From the NCBI GenBank assembly GCA_949542085.1, contig CATGXW010000009.1:1-11489 (forward strand): a stretch of DNA of 11,489 nt, written 5' to 3'. Below the pieces are notes generated by a model, which saw nothing but the letters and a program-made list of their open reading frames with translations, made no database searches and was not told where the DNA came from. Origin of the DNA: an uncultured Alphaproteobacteria bacterium. GTDB taxonomy: Bacteria; Pseudomonadota; Alphaproteobacteria; RF32; CAG-239. Below, piece by piece: positions 1 through 6,607 of this stretch (position 1 is the first letter of the stretch; each line of letters opens with the position of its first letter). Made by a program: the position numbers and the translations under genes.

Positions 1-158
1 GCTTCGGGAGCAACAATCAAAAAATCCGACAAATTTTGCTGCAAAAAATTAACCGCATATTCAATATCTTGGACCGTTCCATTATATCCATGCAAAAAAA
101 CAAGCAATATTTCCGCCTTCTCTTCGGTATTGAAATATTTCTTTACATAATGTGACAT
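1..158 (-). CDS. Alpha/beta hydrolase (phospholipase/carboxylesterase-like), N-terminal fragment
   Basis: This is the start of a minus-strand gene that runs off the left edge; 52 full codons are visible, beginning MSHYVKKYFNTEEKAEILLV. Residues 17-29 read as a beta strand followed by an HGYNG turn (LLVFLHGYNG). That is the oxyanion-hole region at the start of many alpha/beta hydrolases of the phospholipase/carboxylesterase (Abhydrolase_2) group, and a second strand ending in VAPEA follows. The catalytic Ser, Asp and His would lie outside the window, so activity and substrate cannot be judged. The ATG at 158 has an AAAAAGGA site about 6-8 bases upstream. It is divergent from the 465-aa gene at 225, and the 66-bp gap must hold both promoters. 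The broad family is likely; the exact family is inference from a short stretch. Confidence 0.7.
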   Translation of the reverse strand, partial: MSHYVKKYFNTEEKAEILLVFLHGYNGTVQDIEYAVNFLQQNLSDFLIVAPE

Positions 159-187
159 GAAGAATCCTTTTTTATATGATAAGTATT

Positions 188-193
188 TATAAT
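188..193 (+). promoter_or_regulatory. Possible -10 element (TATAAT) for the 465-aa gene
   Basis: A perfect TATAAT lies 31 bases before the ATG at 225. No convincing -35 box is found 16-18 bases upstream, so this rests on the -10 hexamer in a very AT-rich gap alone. Confidence 0.3.
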
Positions 194-224
194 ATTGAGA
201 CTAACTAAAAAAATTTAAGAAAAA

Positions 225-1622
225 ATGAAAAACAATCCTTTTGCCAAGGTATTCCGCGCCGCTTTTGAAAAAGACATCCTCGAGGGAGCCGTCTGTATTC
301 CCCAATCATCAAACCGCCCTGATATTGCGCCGAGAGTATCTTGCTTTCTAAACGAATTAAACAAATTTCTCCGTACCAACGGCGAAAAACCATTGCTTTA
401 TCAAAAATACGCCATTGATGAACACAAACTTCTGGAATACGCTTTGTTTTTACGCGGTTACATGAGAGATTCCCAAACAATCCTGTCACAGCTTCAGCCT
501 CATCACGCAACCGATCAAGGATTAATAGACCTGTTCCGCGCCTCAAGTGAATATGCCGTTGCCTGCAATCATCAATTTGGTAACAAAAAAATATTCAATA
601 ACAACGTCGATTATCGCCTTTGGCAAATCCGTTCCACAGCCCAAAGCCATGTAGAAATACCTCAAAACATCGAAACATCCCGACACAACATGTTTTTGTT
701 CATGCCCTTTCGCATCAAAGATAACGAAACAGAATTGCAAAAATGGATTTTCATGAACATGCAAAATACAATGGAAAATCAACAGGTTTTCGGGAAAAGC
801 GTCGATGTTTACGTAAACTTTTTCCCAATTCAAAAATCAAGATCCGCCAACATCCACTCTTTACTCCAAACAATCAAAGAGCCTGAAACATATTACGAAC
901 AAACAGACATGCTCTTTGTGCAAAAATATTGGAAAGACTTTATTGGCAAAAATATCGTCTTTGATGACAAAGGTCGGATAACAAGCGGAGAAGCATTCAG
1001 CGAAAAGGAACTCTTGCAAAATTTCTCCAACATTTCTATTTTCGCCTATTGCTCCGGAGCAGCCAACGCTCACAGATGTCTTAACGCCCTCTACAACGTA
1101 ACCAGCCAGATGTACGGTGAAAATACGGCGCAAAAGGCCATGCAAAAAATTGAAATGATGACTTACGGCTTTTTACCGCTGCAACAACATTCGCTTTACA
1201 GCGGCATTCATTTTTACACCAACGCGGTCAACGACATCAACCGTCACGAACCTTTTGTAAACCTCAACAACCACCTCTTGTACGAACAAACAAAATGTAA
1301 AACAGACACTCCGGCCCGCTATTCGGTCATGCCTGACGGACGAAATTTTATCGTTGCCTTACGAATGCCTGAAAAAATGTCCATCTGGCGAAACAACCAA
1401 CCCGAGCAATTTCAAGACAAAGAATTTGGGCACAGCATTCTCTTTCTGACCAAAGAAAATATTTTAGACACCGACAATTATGCTTACAACCTGTTCCGTT
1501 CAGCCTTTGAACAGGCCAGCCTGGGAAAGCGCGGAACGGATATTCTTAGCTTTACACCGCAATCAAATACAAACAATATCCTCTTAAACAGCCACCTTAA
1601 AGGACAAATGCAACGATTATAA
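225..1622 (+). CDS. Unrecognised 465-aa protein, possible divergent alpha/beta hydrolase
   Basis: I do not recognise this family. It has no signal peptide or clear membrane segment, so it is probably cytoplasmic. The C-terminal half can be read as a class-3-lipase-like core. A hydrophobic strand leads into AYCSGAA (residues 274-280), aligning with the GHSLGGA nucleophile elbow with Cys276 in place of Ser. Then come MTYGFLP (312-318; compare TFGxP), VNDINRHEP (335-343; compare the Asp loop, Asp337) and FGHSILFL (401-408; His403). The spacings Cys-61-Asp-66-His are close to the Ser-59-Asp-54-His of Rhizomucor miehei lipase. The first ~150 residues are mostly polar and helical in character and resemble nothing I know. 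The start codon has only a weak AAGAAA upstream, but no earlier in-frame start looks better. It is divergent from another hydrolase gene. That the gene is real is near certain; the hydrolase reading is inference. Confidence 0.85.
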   Translation: MKNNPFAKVFRAAFEKDILEGAVCIPQSSNRPDIAPRVSCFLNELNKFLRTNGEKPLLYQKYAIDEHKLLEYALFLRGYMRDSQTILSQLQPHHATDQGLIDLFRASSEYAVACNHQFGNKKIFNNNVDYRLWQIRSTAQSHVEIPQNIETSRHNMFLFMPFRIKDNETELQKWIFMNMQNTMENQQVFGKSVDVYVNFFPIQKSRSANIHSLLQTIKEPETYYEQTDMLFVQKYWKDFIGKNIVFDDKGRITSGEAFSEKELLQNFSNISIFAYCSGAANAHRCLNALYNVTSQMYGENTAQKAMQKIEMMTYGFLPLQQHSLYSGIHFYTNAVNDINRHEPFVNLNNHLLYEQTKCKTDTPARYSVMPDGRNFIVALRMPEKMSIWRNNQPEQFQDKEFGHSILFLTKENILDTDNYAYNLFRSAFEQASLGKRGTDILSFTPQSNTNNILLNSHLKGQMQRL

Positions 1623-1644
1623 ATAAAAAAACGACACAAAATCG

Positions 1645-1672
1645 TTGACTCCCCCCTGTTTTTGTCTATAAT
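1645..1672 (+). promoter_or_regulatory. Strong sigma70-like promoter for the 134-aa gene
   Basis: TTGACT (1645-1650) and TATAAT (1667-1672) are separated by 16 bp, one of the best promoter matches in the window. The predicted transcript starts near 1679, about 46 bases before the ATG at 1726. Confidence 0.7.
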
Positions 1673-1688
1673 AAAAAACATAGACAAA
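1661..1688. promoter_or_regulatory. Inverted repeat over the -10 and start site, candidate operator
   Basis: Perfect 9-bp arms TTTGTCTAT (1661-1669) and ATAGACAAA (1680-1688) flank a 10-base A-rich spacer. The left arm covers half of the -10 box and the right arm covers the expected transcription start, which is where a dimeric repressor would block RNA polymerase. The spacer is AT-rich and no T-tract follows, so a terminator is unlikely. The binding protein is unknown. Confidence 0.5.
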
Positions 1689-1725
1689 CAATTATGCATG
1701 AATTAACAAATTAACTCACATTCCA

Positions 1726-2130
1726 ATGACCTACAACGAAAAGAAGCAGGCTCTTGCAAACATCGTGAGAGACCACTTTCAGTATGCGGACTATGAAAAC
1801 ATCGGCACGATGTTCTTTGTTCGCCAAGACTCAGGTAGTGTTCTCCGAGACGTGGTATACTACTCTTCTCTCAGACACGGCCTCGAATTCGAAGTAATAA
1901 TGCTCAACAGCTCATACTTCGTCGGTTCAAAGGAACACGCTCTAGCTCTTGAGGAATCCCTCGGCGGCAAGGCTTACCCAACAGAATTCTGCCACGTTGC
2001 AACAAATCCTCGAGAACTTTGGGCTTGGGAAGGCCCGCTCCGTCAGGAACAGTGCTTCCGCAACACTCCCTGGTCCAAAGAGCCCCCGCTCCTACTTGAC
2101 ATTGAAGAGCTCAAAACCATCCTCTTCTAA
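1726..2130 (+). CDS. Small hypothetical protein, 134 aa, atypical composition
   Basis: The family is not recognised. The product is soluble, without signal peptide or membrane segment. It is rich in aromatic and acidic residues, with three Trp near the C-terminus (WAWEGP at 98-103, TPWSKEPP at 113-120) and two Cys (89 and 110). The strand and helix pattern suggests a small single alpha/beta domain. Codon use differs from the neighbours: TTC, TAC, CTC and AAG are frequent, whereas flanking genes favour TTT and AAA. This hints at acquisition from elsewhere or unusual expression. No Shine-Dalgarno site precedes the ATG (ACTCACATTCCA), and an in-frame stop at 1699-1701 with no ATG, GTG or TTG after it rules out an earlier start. 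The gene sits alone between a strong promoter with a palindrome and a strong terminator, convergent with the methyltransferase gene. No function can be assigned. Confidence 0.75.
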   Translation: MTYNEKKQALANIVRDHFQYADYENIGTMFFVRQDSGSVLRDVVYYSSLRHGLEFEVIMLNSSYFVGSKEHALALEESLGGKAYPTEFCHVATNPRELWAWEGPLRQEQCFRNTPWSKEPPLLLDIEELKTILF

Positions 2131-2134
2131 TCAG

Positions 2135-2174
2135 AACACCGGCAACCCCTCAAAGGTTACCGGTGTTTACTTTT
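2135..2174 (+). terminator. Intrinsic terminator of the 134-aa gene
   Basis: A 13-bp stem (AACACCGGCAACC paired with GGTTACCGGTGTT, one C/A mismatch) with a 7-base loop begins four bases after the stop codon and runs to 2167. It is followed by an interrupted T-rich stretch (TTTACTTTT). The stem is symmetric and could also slow transcription from the convergent methyltransferase gene. Confidence 0.8.
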
Positions 2175-2961
2175 ATAACAAAGGCTTGTTGTTCAACACA
2201 TCATCCAGCCGCTGTTTCGCCAAATCAAGATATTGCTGATTAATATCCACTCCGACAAACTTCCGTCCCAACTTCAACGCCGCCACGCCTGTCGTGCCAC
2301 TGCCCATAAACGGATCGAGAATCAAATCGCCTTCATGAGTTGCGGCGGTAATAATCCGTTCCAATAACCCCAAAGGCTTTTGCGTCGGATGCCGTCCAAA
2401 CAGTTTTTCATTTTGCGGCGGTGTAAAAATAGACCACACGCTACGCATCTGTTTGTTGGGACTTTTAATCATATCCTTTGAAAAATCACCGTTTTTCATC
2501 GCATCATAATTAAAATAATGCTTGGCTTTTTTATTTTTCTTAGCCCAAATCAGGCTCTCGTGACTCGCCGTAAAATATTTGCAGGATAAATTCGGAGCAG
2601 CATTAGGCTTAAACCAAATCACATCATTCAAAATATGATAATTGAGCATCATCATCGCAAACCCGCAGGGATATAAACTATGATACGTTCCCGATACCCA
2701 GATTGTCCCGTTTGGCTTCAACAAGCGCTTGCATAAAGACAGCCATTTTTTATGAAATTCAAAGTCTGCTTCTATGCCGCCCCGGCTCTTGTCCCACTTG
2801 CCTTTGTTGATGGAAACCAGCTTTCCGTTTTGACAGCTGGTACCGCCATTTGAAAGAAAATATGGCGGATCGGCAAAAATCATATCAAAAGTCTCATCCG
2901 GAAACTTTTCCAACACTTCAAAACAATCACCCTGATAAAGTTGATAAGATTTTTCTGTCAT
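2173..2961 (-). CDS. dpnA: DpnA-like adenine-N6 DNA methyltransferase (probable GATC)
   Basis: The 262-aa protein has the beta-class N6/N4 methyltransferase order. The catalytic DPPY (31-34) lies near the N-terminus within MIFADPPYFLSNGG, the variable target region is in the middle, and the SAM-binding DPFMGSGTTG (216-225) is near the C-terminus. Several blocks match what I remember of DpnA (M.DpnIIB) of Streptococcus pneumoniae: FADPPYFLSNGG, LKPNGTIWVSG (81-91), APNLSCKYFT (122-131) and HPTQKPLGLLERII (191-204). DpnA modifies adenine in GATC and also acts on single-stranded DNA. GATC specificity is inferred from that likeness. No cognate endonuclease is visible; the convergent 134-aa product is too short and unlike DpnII. 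It could be an orphan methyltransferase used for gene regulation or protection. The start is supported by a purine-rich AGGTAGGGA just upstream. Confidence 0.88.
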   Translation of the reverse strand: MTEKSYQLYQGDCFEVLEKFPDETFDMIFADPPYFLSNGGTSCQNGKLVSINKGKWDKSRGGIEADFEFHKKWLSLCKRLLKPNGTIWVSGTYHSLYPCGFAMMMLNYHILNDVIWFKPNAAPNLSCKYFTASHESLIWAKKNKKAKHYFNYDAMKNGDFSKDMIKSPNKQMRSVWSIFTPPQNEKLFGRHPTQKPLGLLERIITAATHEGDLILDPFMGSGTTGVAALKLGRKFVGVDINQQYLDLAKQRLDDVLNNKPLL

Positions 2962-2989
2962 ACAATCCCTACCTGCTAAACTTTATTCC

Positions 2990-3007
2990 TTTCTAACCGA
3001 TTAGAAA
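2990..3007. promoter_or_regulatory. 18-bp near-perfect palindrome upstream of the methyltransferase
   Basis: TTTCTAACCGATTAGAAA reads the same on both strands except for one mismatched pair. It lies 29-46 bases before the methyltransferase ATG, in the expected promoter zone of that gene, where a weak TTGCAA-like -35 lies just upstream. This suits an operator for a dimeric regulator; there is no T-tract to make it a terminator. Confidence 0.45.
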
Positions 3008-3040
3008 AGAAGTTGCAAGTCACTCGACCATTTACTCTAC

Positions 3041-3072
3041 AAAAAAAGCACCTTCTCAGGTGCTTTTTTTTT
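3041..3072 (-). terminator. Intrinsic terminator after the HdeD-family gene
   Basis: GCACCT and AGGTGC form a 6-bp stem with a TCTC loop, flanked by seven A on one side and eight T on the other, so it works on either strand. It begins 7 bases past the stop codon of the minus-strand HdeD-family gene and is its natural terminator. Confidence 0.88.
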
Positions 3073-3078
3073 CAAATC

Positions 3079-3621
3079 TTAATCAGCCACGACTACTCGC
3101 CTGCGGTGATCAAAATATTCAATAACTTCCACCACGCCATACAAAAGAATGTAAGCCCCCATCAACGCGGTAAGAGTATAAACACCCAATGCCGGATAAG
3201 CCAGAATCAAAAAGGCAAACAAAACACCCAAGATACCGGCAACCAAAGACCAATACCAAGGCAAACCGGTATTCTTAAACTGAAACGCGGTAACAATCTG
3301 TACCACACCGACAGCCATACACCACAAAGCGAAAATAATCGGCAAAGAAACAGCGCTGACACCGAGGTTGGAAACAAAAACCACACCGACCAAGATATCT
3401 AAAAGTCCGACAACCAAATACCAACCGGAGCGGAAAGAAAAAAAAGCCAAAAAATAACCGGCCCCCACCACAATAAACACAATACCGAGATACAAAGCCA
3501 AAGCCATCAATGACACGGCGGGATTAAACCAAATATAGACACCTAACAAGGCCATAATAATCCCTCCGGCCAAATGCCAAAGGCTGGCGGGATTTTCGTT
3601 AACAACTTTCACATCAGCCAT
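3079..3621 (-). CDS. HdeD-family (DUF308) inner-membrane protein
   Basis: A 180-aa, very hydrophobic protein with about six membrane segments in tandem pairs. It begins with a short polar head (MADVKVVNENPASLW) and ends in a basic, soluble tail (DHRRRVVVAD). Repeats of the form GxxxxxxGVxxxxNP, together with size and topology, fit the HdeD family. In E. coli HdeD is linked to acid resistance at high cell density; in most bacteria the role is unknown. I place the start at the ATG at 3621, not at a TTG two codons earlier: GGAG lies 7 bases before this ATG but only one base before the TTG. It is followed by its own terminator and is monocistronic. The family call is good; the function is uncertain. 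Confidence 0.85.
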   Translation of the reverse strand: MADVKVVNENPASLWHLAGGIIMALLGVYIWFNPAVSLMALALYLGIVFIVVGAGYFLAFFSFRSGWYLVVGLLDILVGVVFVSNLGVSAVSLPIIFALWCMAVGVVQIVTAFQFKNTGLPWYWSLVAGILGVLFAFLILAYPALGVYTLTALMGAYILLYGVVEVIEYFDHRRRVVVAD

Positions 3622-3690
3622 AATCAAACTCCTAAAAAATTAAAATCAACACTGATATATGCACAAAATTTTATTTTTAAAGAAGTTCAT

Positions 3691-3722
3691 AAAAAAAGGG
3701 CTCCGTATCAAACAGCCCCTTT
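3691..3722 (-). terminator. Minus-strand terminator upstream of the HdeD-family gene
   Basis: On the minus strand GGGCT pairs with AGCCC across an 11-base loop, the stem can extend through AAAG/CTTT with one bulged G, and a run of seven T follows. No minus-strand gene ends here, since the next gene upstream is the plus-strand MATE pump. It may end a short transcript or act as an attenuator for the gene starting at 3621. Confidence 0.55.
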
Positions 3723-3739
3723 GCATTCTGGAATTGGTT

Positions 3740-3768
3740 TTTAATTTGATTTTGAATAACTATATATC
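3740..3768 (+). promoter_or_regulatory. Possible promoter for the MATE gene
   Basis: TTTAAT (3740-3745) and TATATC (3763-3768) with 17-bp spacing lie about 100 bases before the MATE start. Both boxes are imperfect and the region is AT-rich, so the match is weak. Confidence 0.3.
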
Positions 3769-3870
3769 ATAAACCCGACAAATCAAACTCAACAAAAAAC
3801 AAAAATTTCCCTCTTTACAACACTCCAAGACAGAGATACATTGATGCGGTTTTAAAATAAGGAAAAAACA

Positions 3871-5271
3871 ATGGTTCAAGATATGACTGTCGGCAACCCG
3901 CTCCGACTTATCTTCAAATTTTCAATTCCTTTGCTGTTGGGAAACCTGCTGCAAAACATTTATCATATCTCGGATATCATGATTGTCGGACGTCTGATTG
4001 ACACGCAGGCCTTGGCCGCTGTCGGCTCCTCCGCACCGATATACTTCGTTTTCTTGCTCATTACACTGGGTTTTACCGGAGGACTGACCATTGTCACCGC
4101 TCAACAATTCGGCGCTCATAATCCTGATGGCGTGCGTCGTTCCGTCACCCACAGTATTATTGCCAGTTTCGTCCTGTGTCTTCTGTTCACTTTCGGCATG
4201 CTCTGGGGATTGCGCCCATTGTTACAAATCATGAATGTCCCAACCGATATCTTTGAACAAGCTTATATCTTTATGTATTACCTGACCTGTGGCTTGACAA
4301 TGCTGGTTAGTTATAACCTTTTATCCGGCTTCATCCGCGCCTTGGGTGACAGCAAAACACCGCTCTATTTCCTTTTATTTTCAACGTTTTTGAACATTCT
4401 TCTCAATTTCTGCTTTATTTATTACGGAAAAATGGGTATCATCGGTTCTGCTCTCGGAACAATCATCGCCATCACCTTGTCCGTCATTTTCTGTATCATC
4501 TACATCAGTAAAAAATATCCGATATTGCGCCTGCAAAGAAATGACTGGAAATTCAACTCAGATTTCATGATGCAACATCTGCGCGTCGCTGTGCCAATGT
4601 CTCTTCAATTCTCAATAATAGCCTTTGGTGTTATGATTATCCAGAGTATCTGCAATTCTTTCGGAGCCGAAACAATCGCCGCTTTTACAGCCGCTCTCCG
4701 CATAGAACAACTATCCACTCAGCCCTTGCTGGCATTAGGACTTTCCATTGCCACCTATACCGCGCAAAATTACGGTGCCGGAAAATTCGCACGCATCCGC
4801 CGGGCTGTCTCCCAATGCGCGCTGATTTCCTTCGGCTTTAGCATCGTCATTTCATTACTGGTCCGCTTTGTCGGTGAAAATATGATTGACCTTTTTCTCA
4901 AAGAAAAGAACATGACCATTATTGAGATTGCCCAAAACTATCTCAACATCAGTACCATGTTCTATTTTTTCCTCGGAATGATTTTCATTTACCGCAATAC
5001 CCTGCAAGGCATGGGCCGCTCGGATATTCCGCTGCTCGCCAGTGTCGTTGAGCTCGGAATGCGTGCGTTTGCCGCCGTATATTTAGCTCAAAGCATGGGG
5101 TACCTCGGCATTTGTTATGCCAGCCCGATTGCATGGGTCGGAGGTGCCGTTGTGGTCTTCACCGGCTACCACCTGACCATTCACGGCCTGCGTAAAAAAA
5201 TATCCGAAGACGGCTTTTACAAAAACTTATCTAAGCAGATGTACCTACAAGAAGGAACACCGGCCGAATAA
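3871..5271 (+). CDS. MATE-family multidrug/Na+ (or H+) antiporter
   Basis: The 466-aa length and about twelve hydrophobic segments fit the MATE family of inner-membrane exporters, which expel cationic drugs and metabolites in exchange for Na+ or H+. The N-terminus GNPLRLIFKFSIPLLLGNLL leads into the typical first helix with NIYHISDIMIVGRL (Asp35). The family hallmark FIRALGDSKTPL (residues 154-165) and its second-half counterpart NTLQGMGRSDIPL show the internal two-fold repeat. AAVGSSAPI (49-57) is also typical. It looks closer to the MepA/DinF-like branch than to NorM, but this is a loose impression and the substrate is unknown. AAGGA precedes the ATG by about 8 bases; the second Met at residue 5 is less well placed. 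Its stop lies two bases from the stop of the convergent lipoprotein gene, with no terminator between. Confidence 0.92.
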   Translation: MVQDMTVGNPLRLIFKFSIPLLLGNLLQNIYHISDIMIVGRLIDTQALAAVGSSAPIYFVFLLITLGFTGGLTIVTAQQFGAHNPDGVRRSVTHSIIASFVLCLLFTFGMLWGLRPLLQIMNVPTDIFEQAYIFMYYLTCGLTMLVSYNLLSGFIRALGDSKTPLYFLLFSTFLNILLNFCFIYYGKMGIIGSALGTIIAITLSVIFCIIYISKKYPILRLQRNDWKFNSDFMMQHLRVAVPMSLQFSIIAFGVMIIQSICNSFGAETIAAFTAALRIEQLSTQPLLALGLSIATYTAQNYGAGKFARIRRAVSQCALISFGFSIVISLLVRFVGENMIDLFLKEKNMTIIEIAQNYLNISTMFYFFLGMIFIYRNTLQGMGRSDIPLLASVVELGMRAFAAVYLAQSMGYLGICYASPIAWVGGAVVVFTGYHLTIHGLRKKISEDGFYKNLSKQMYLQEGTPAE

Positions 5272-5273
5272 CC

Positions 5274-5849
5274 CTAGCGGGCAATAACACTCAAACGCTC
5301 GGCAATTGTCCGAGACAACTTTTCAATCAGCTCACTCTCTGCCGTCACCAAATCAAGATATGAGCCTCCGACCGCCGTTTCAAACCGACTGCGTTCTTCT
5401 GCCAAAATATTTCCGGCGGATGTTTTGAGCGTCCATTTAGCATCAAGAATTGCCGTCTTTCCCAAAGAACCATCAAACTGTGTCACATCGACAGCGACAA
5501 GATACTTGAAGTTTTCACGACCGGTTTCCTGCACTCCCACCTGAGATTTTGGAAAATAAACAGCGAGATCCTCGGCCAAAACTCTCTGAAAAATCAAGTC
5601 CAAAGAATCATTCCAACGATGAAATTCCGAAAACTCAAATTCCATTGAATTATGGCTTGATGTTACAATCTGCGGCCGATCAAGATAATCAGGAAGTGTG
5701 ATTTCCTGAACACCGATATTCGTTTTCAAGACATAAACCACTCCGCCTTTGGGTTCGGCAAAGGACTTTAAGGTATAAAACTTTGACGATTGAGAAGTTC
5801 CGACACACGCCGCCGTCATCAACAAAAACAACAAAACATATTTTCTCAT
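5274..5849 (-). CDS. ABC transport auxiliary lipoprotein (PqiC/DUF330-like) of the Mla operon
   Basis: A 191-aa protein with a lipoprotein signal: MRKYVLLFLLMTAAC, a basic start, a short hydrophobic stretch and a lipobox (TAAC) with acylated Cys15. The mature part starts with SKFYTLKSF, like the FYTL motif of the ABC_trans_aux (PF03886) family, which includes PqiC. LDRPQIVT (56-63), FSEFHRWNDSL (73-83) and a helix-rich end also fit. Family members are paired with MCE proteins and are thought to receive or guide lipids at the outer membrane. Residue 16 is Val, not Asp, so outer-membrane sorting by the E. coli +2 rule is not excluded. It is the last gene of the four-gene operon, one base after the mlaD stop, with GAGGGGA before its ATG. 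Confidence 0.88.
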   Translation of the reverse strand: MRKYVLLFLLMTAACVGTSQSSKFYTLKSFAEPKGGVVYVLKTNIGVQEITLPDYLDRPQIVTSSHNSMEFEFSEFHRWNDSLDLIFQRVLAEDLAVYFPKSQVGVQETGRENFKYLVAVDVTQFDGSLGKTAILDAKWTLKTSAGNILAEERSRFETAVGGSYLDLVTAESELIEKLSRTIAERLSVIAR

Positions 5850-5850
5850 C

Positions 5851-6606
5851 TTAATTTCCCCTCGGTTTTCCCTTCAACACCGCTTCCGGATGACGCTCAA
5901 GATAATCTGTCAGATTTCGCATCGACTTCGCCGCATCATTCACACTCTTCATCGCTTTATTAAAGTTATCAATCGCCAAACCGGTCGCCGTTGAATTTTT
6001 AACGATTAAATTGTCAAAATCCTTAAAAGCCTTAGTCGCTTGTGGTAATAATATATTCATTTTATCGACGGTTTCACGCAACGGCATATTTTGAACATCT
6101 CGGGAAATTTCCTTAATCTGCGACAAAACCGTCGGAATCTCCATATAATGATGTTTTCCGGTCTCCTGTCTCAACACCACCGGTGTTCCCGGAAGCATCT
6201 CCAACTCAATCATCAATTGTCCGGTTAACAAACTCTGTGTCGTCAGGCGAGCGCGCAACCCCCGTTCAATCATAATGTCTAACAAATCATCCCGATTATC
6301 AATATTGTCCTCTGATAAGATACCTTGTCTGGGAGTAAAGCGAGCATAAACAGAAATGCTAAAATCCATATTGTTCGGATTGGCAATCAAATCTATTTTG
6401 GAAACCTTACCGACTTCGACCCCCATAAAAACAACAGAAGAGCCGACATTCAACCCCTTAATGGATTCTTCAAAATACATCACCGCCACATGCTTATCAT
6501 CCTTTATCAGCTTATTTCGCAAAAATGCGGCAAAAATCAGCAAAAAGACAATAAGGCCGCTGATAATAAAGACACCGACAATCCGAGCATTAGGTTGCTT
6601 TGCCAT
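5851..6606 (-). CDS. mlaD: MlaD-like MCE-domain protein
   Basis: The protein has 251 aa: one N-terminal membrane anchor (residues 9-29), then a single MCE domain (about 38-120) facing the periplasm. The family signature is clear: YFEESIKGLNVGSSVVFMGV (44-63) followed by EVGKVSKI (64-71). After the domain, GLRARLTTQSLLTGQLMIEL (116-135) matches the conserved end of the MCE fold, and the tail ends in YLERHPEAVLKGKP (235-248), a motif common in this family. MlaD proteins form a hexameric ring that binds phospholipid between permease and periplasm. The long helical region at 160-235 could build a tube or contact the lipoprotein encoded next. The start lies one base after the mlaF stop codon, as expected for a tightly coupled operon. 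Confidence 0.93.
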   Translation of the reverse strand: MAKQPNARIVGVFIISGLIVFLLIFAAFLRNKLIKDDKHVAVMYFEESIKGLNVGSSVVFMGVEVGKVSKIDLIANPNNMDFSISVYARFTPRQGILSEDNIDNRDDLLDIMIERGLRARLTTQSLLTGQLMIELEMLPGTPVVLRQETGKHHYMEIPTVLSQIKEISRDVQNMPLRETVDKMNILLPQATKAFKDFDNLIVKNSTATGLAIDNFNKAMKSVNDAAKSMRNLTDYLERHPEAVLKGKPRGN

Positions 6607-6607
6607 G

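Noticed and set aside
1631..1647. AACGA...TCGTT hairpin with an A-tract just after the 465-aa gene
   Set aside because: It has only five pairs, the T-tract would be on the minus strand where no gene ends, and it overlaps the -35 box of the next promoter, so it is not a convincing terminator for the plus-strand gene.
1694..1714. Six-codon leader peptide (MHELTN) before the 134-aa gene
   Set aside because: No ribosome binding site, no attenuator hairpin and no biased codons; very short ORFs of this kind are expected by chance.
1949..2239. 96-aa plus-strand reading frame overlapping the 134-aa gene and the methyltransferase end
   Set aside because: It is low-complexity (Ser, Asn and Arg rich), crosses the terminator and two real genes, and has no start signal.
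3622..3627. TTG start two codons upstream for the HdeD-family protein
   Set aside because: The GGAG site would be one base from this TTG but is ideally spaced from the ATG at 3621.
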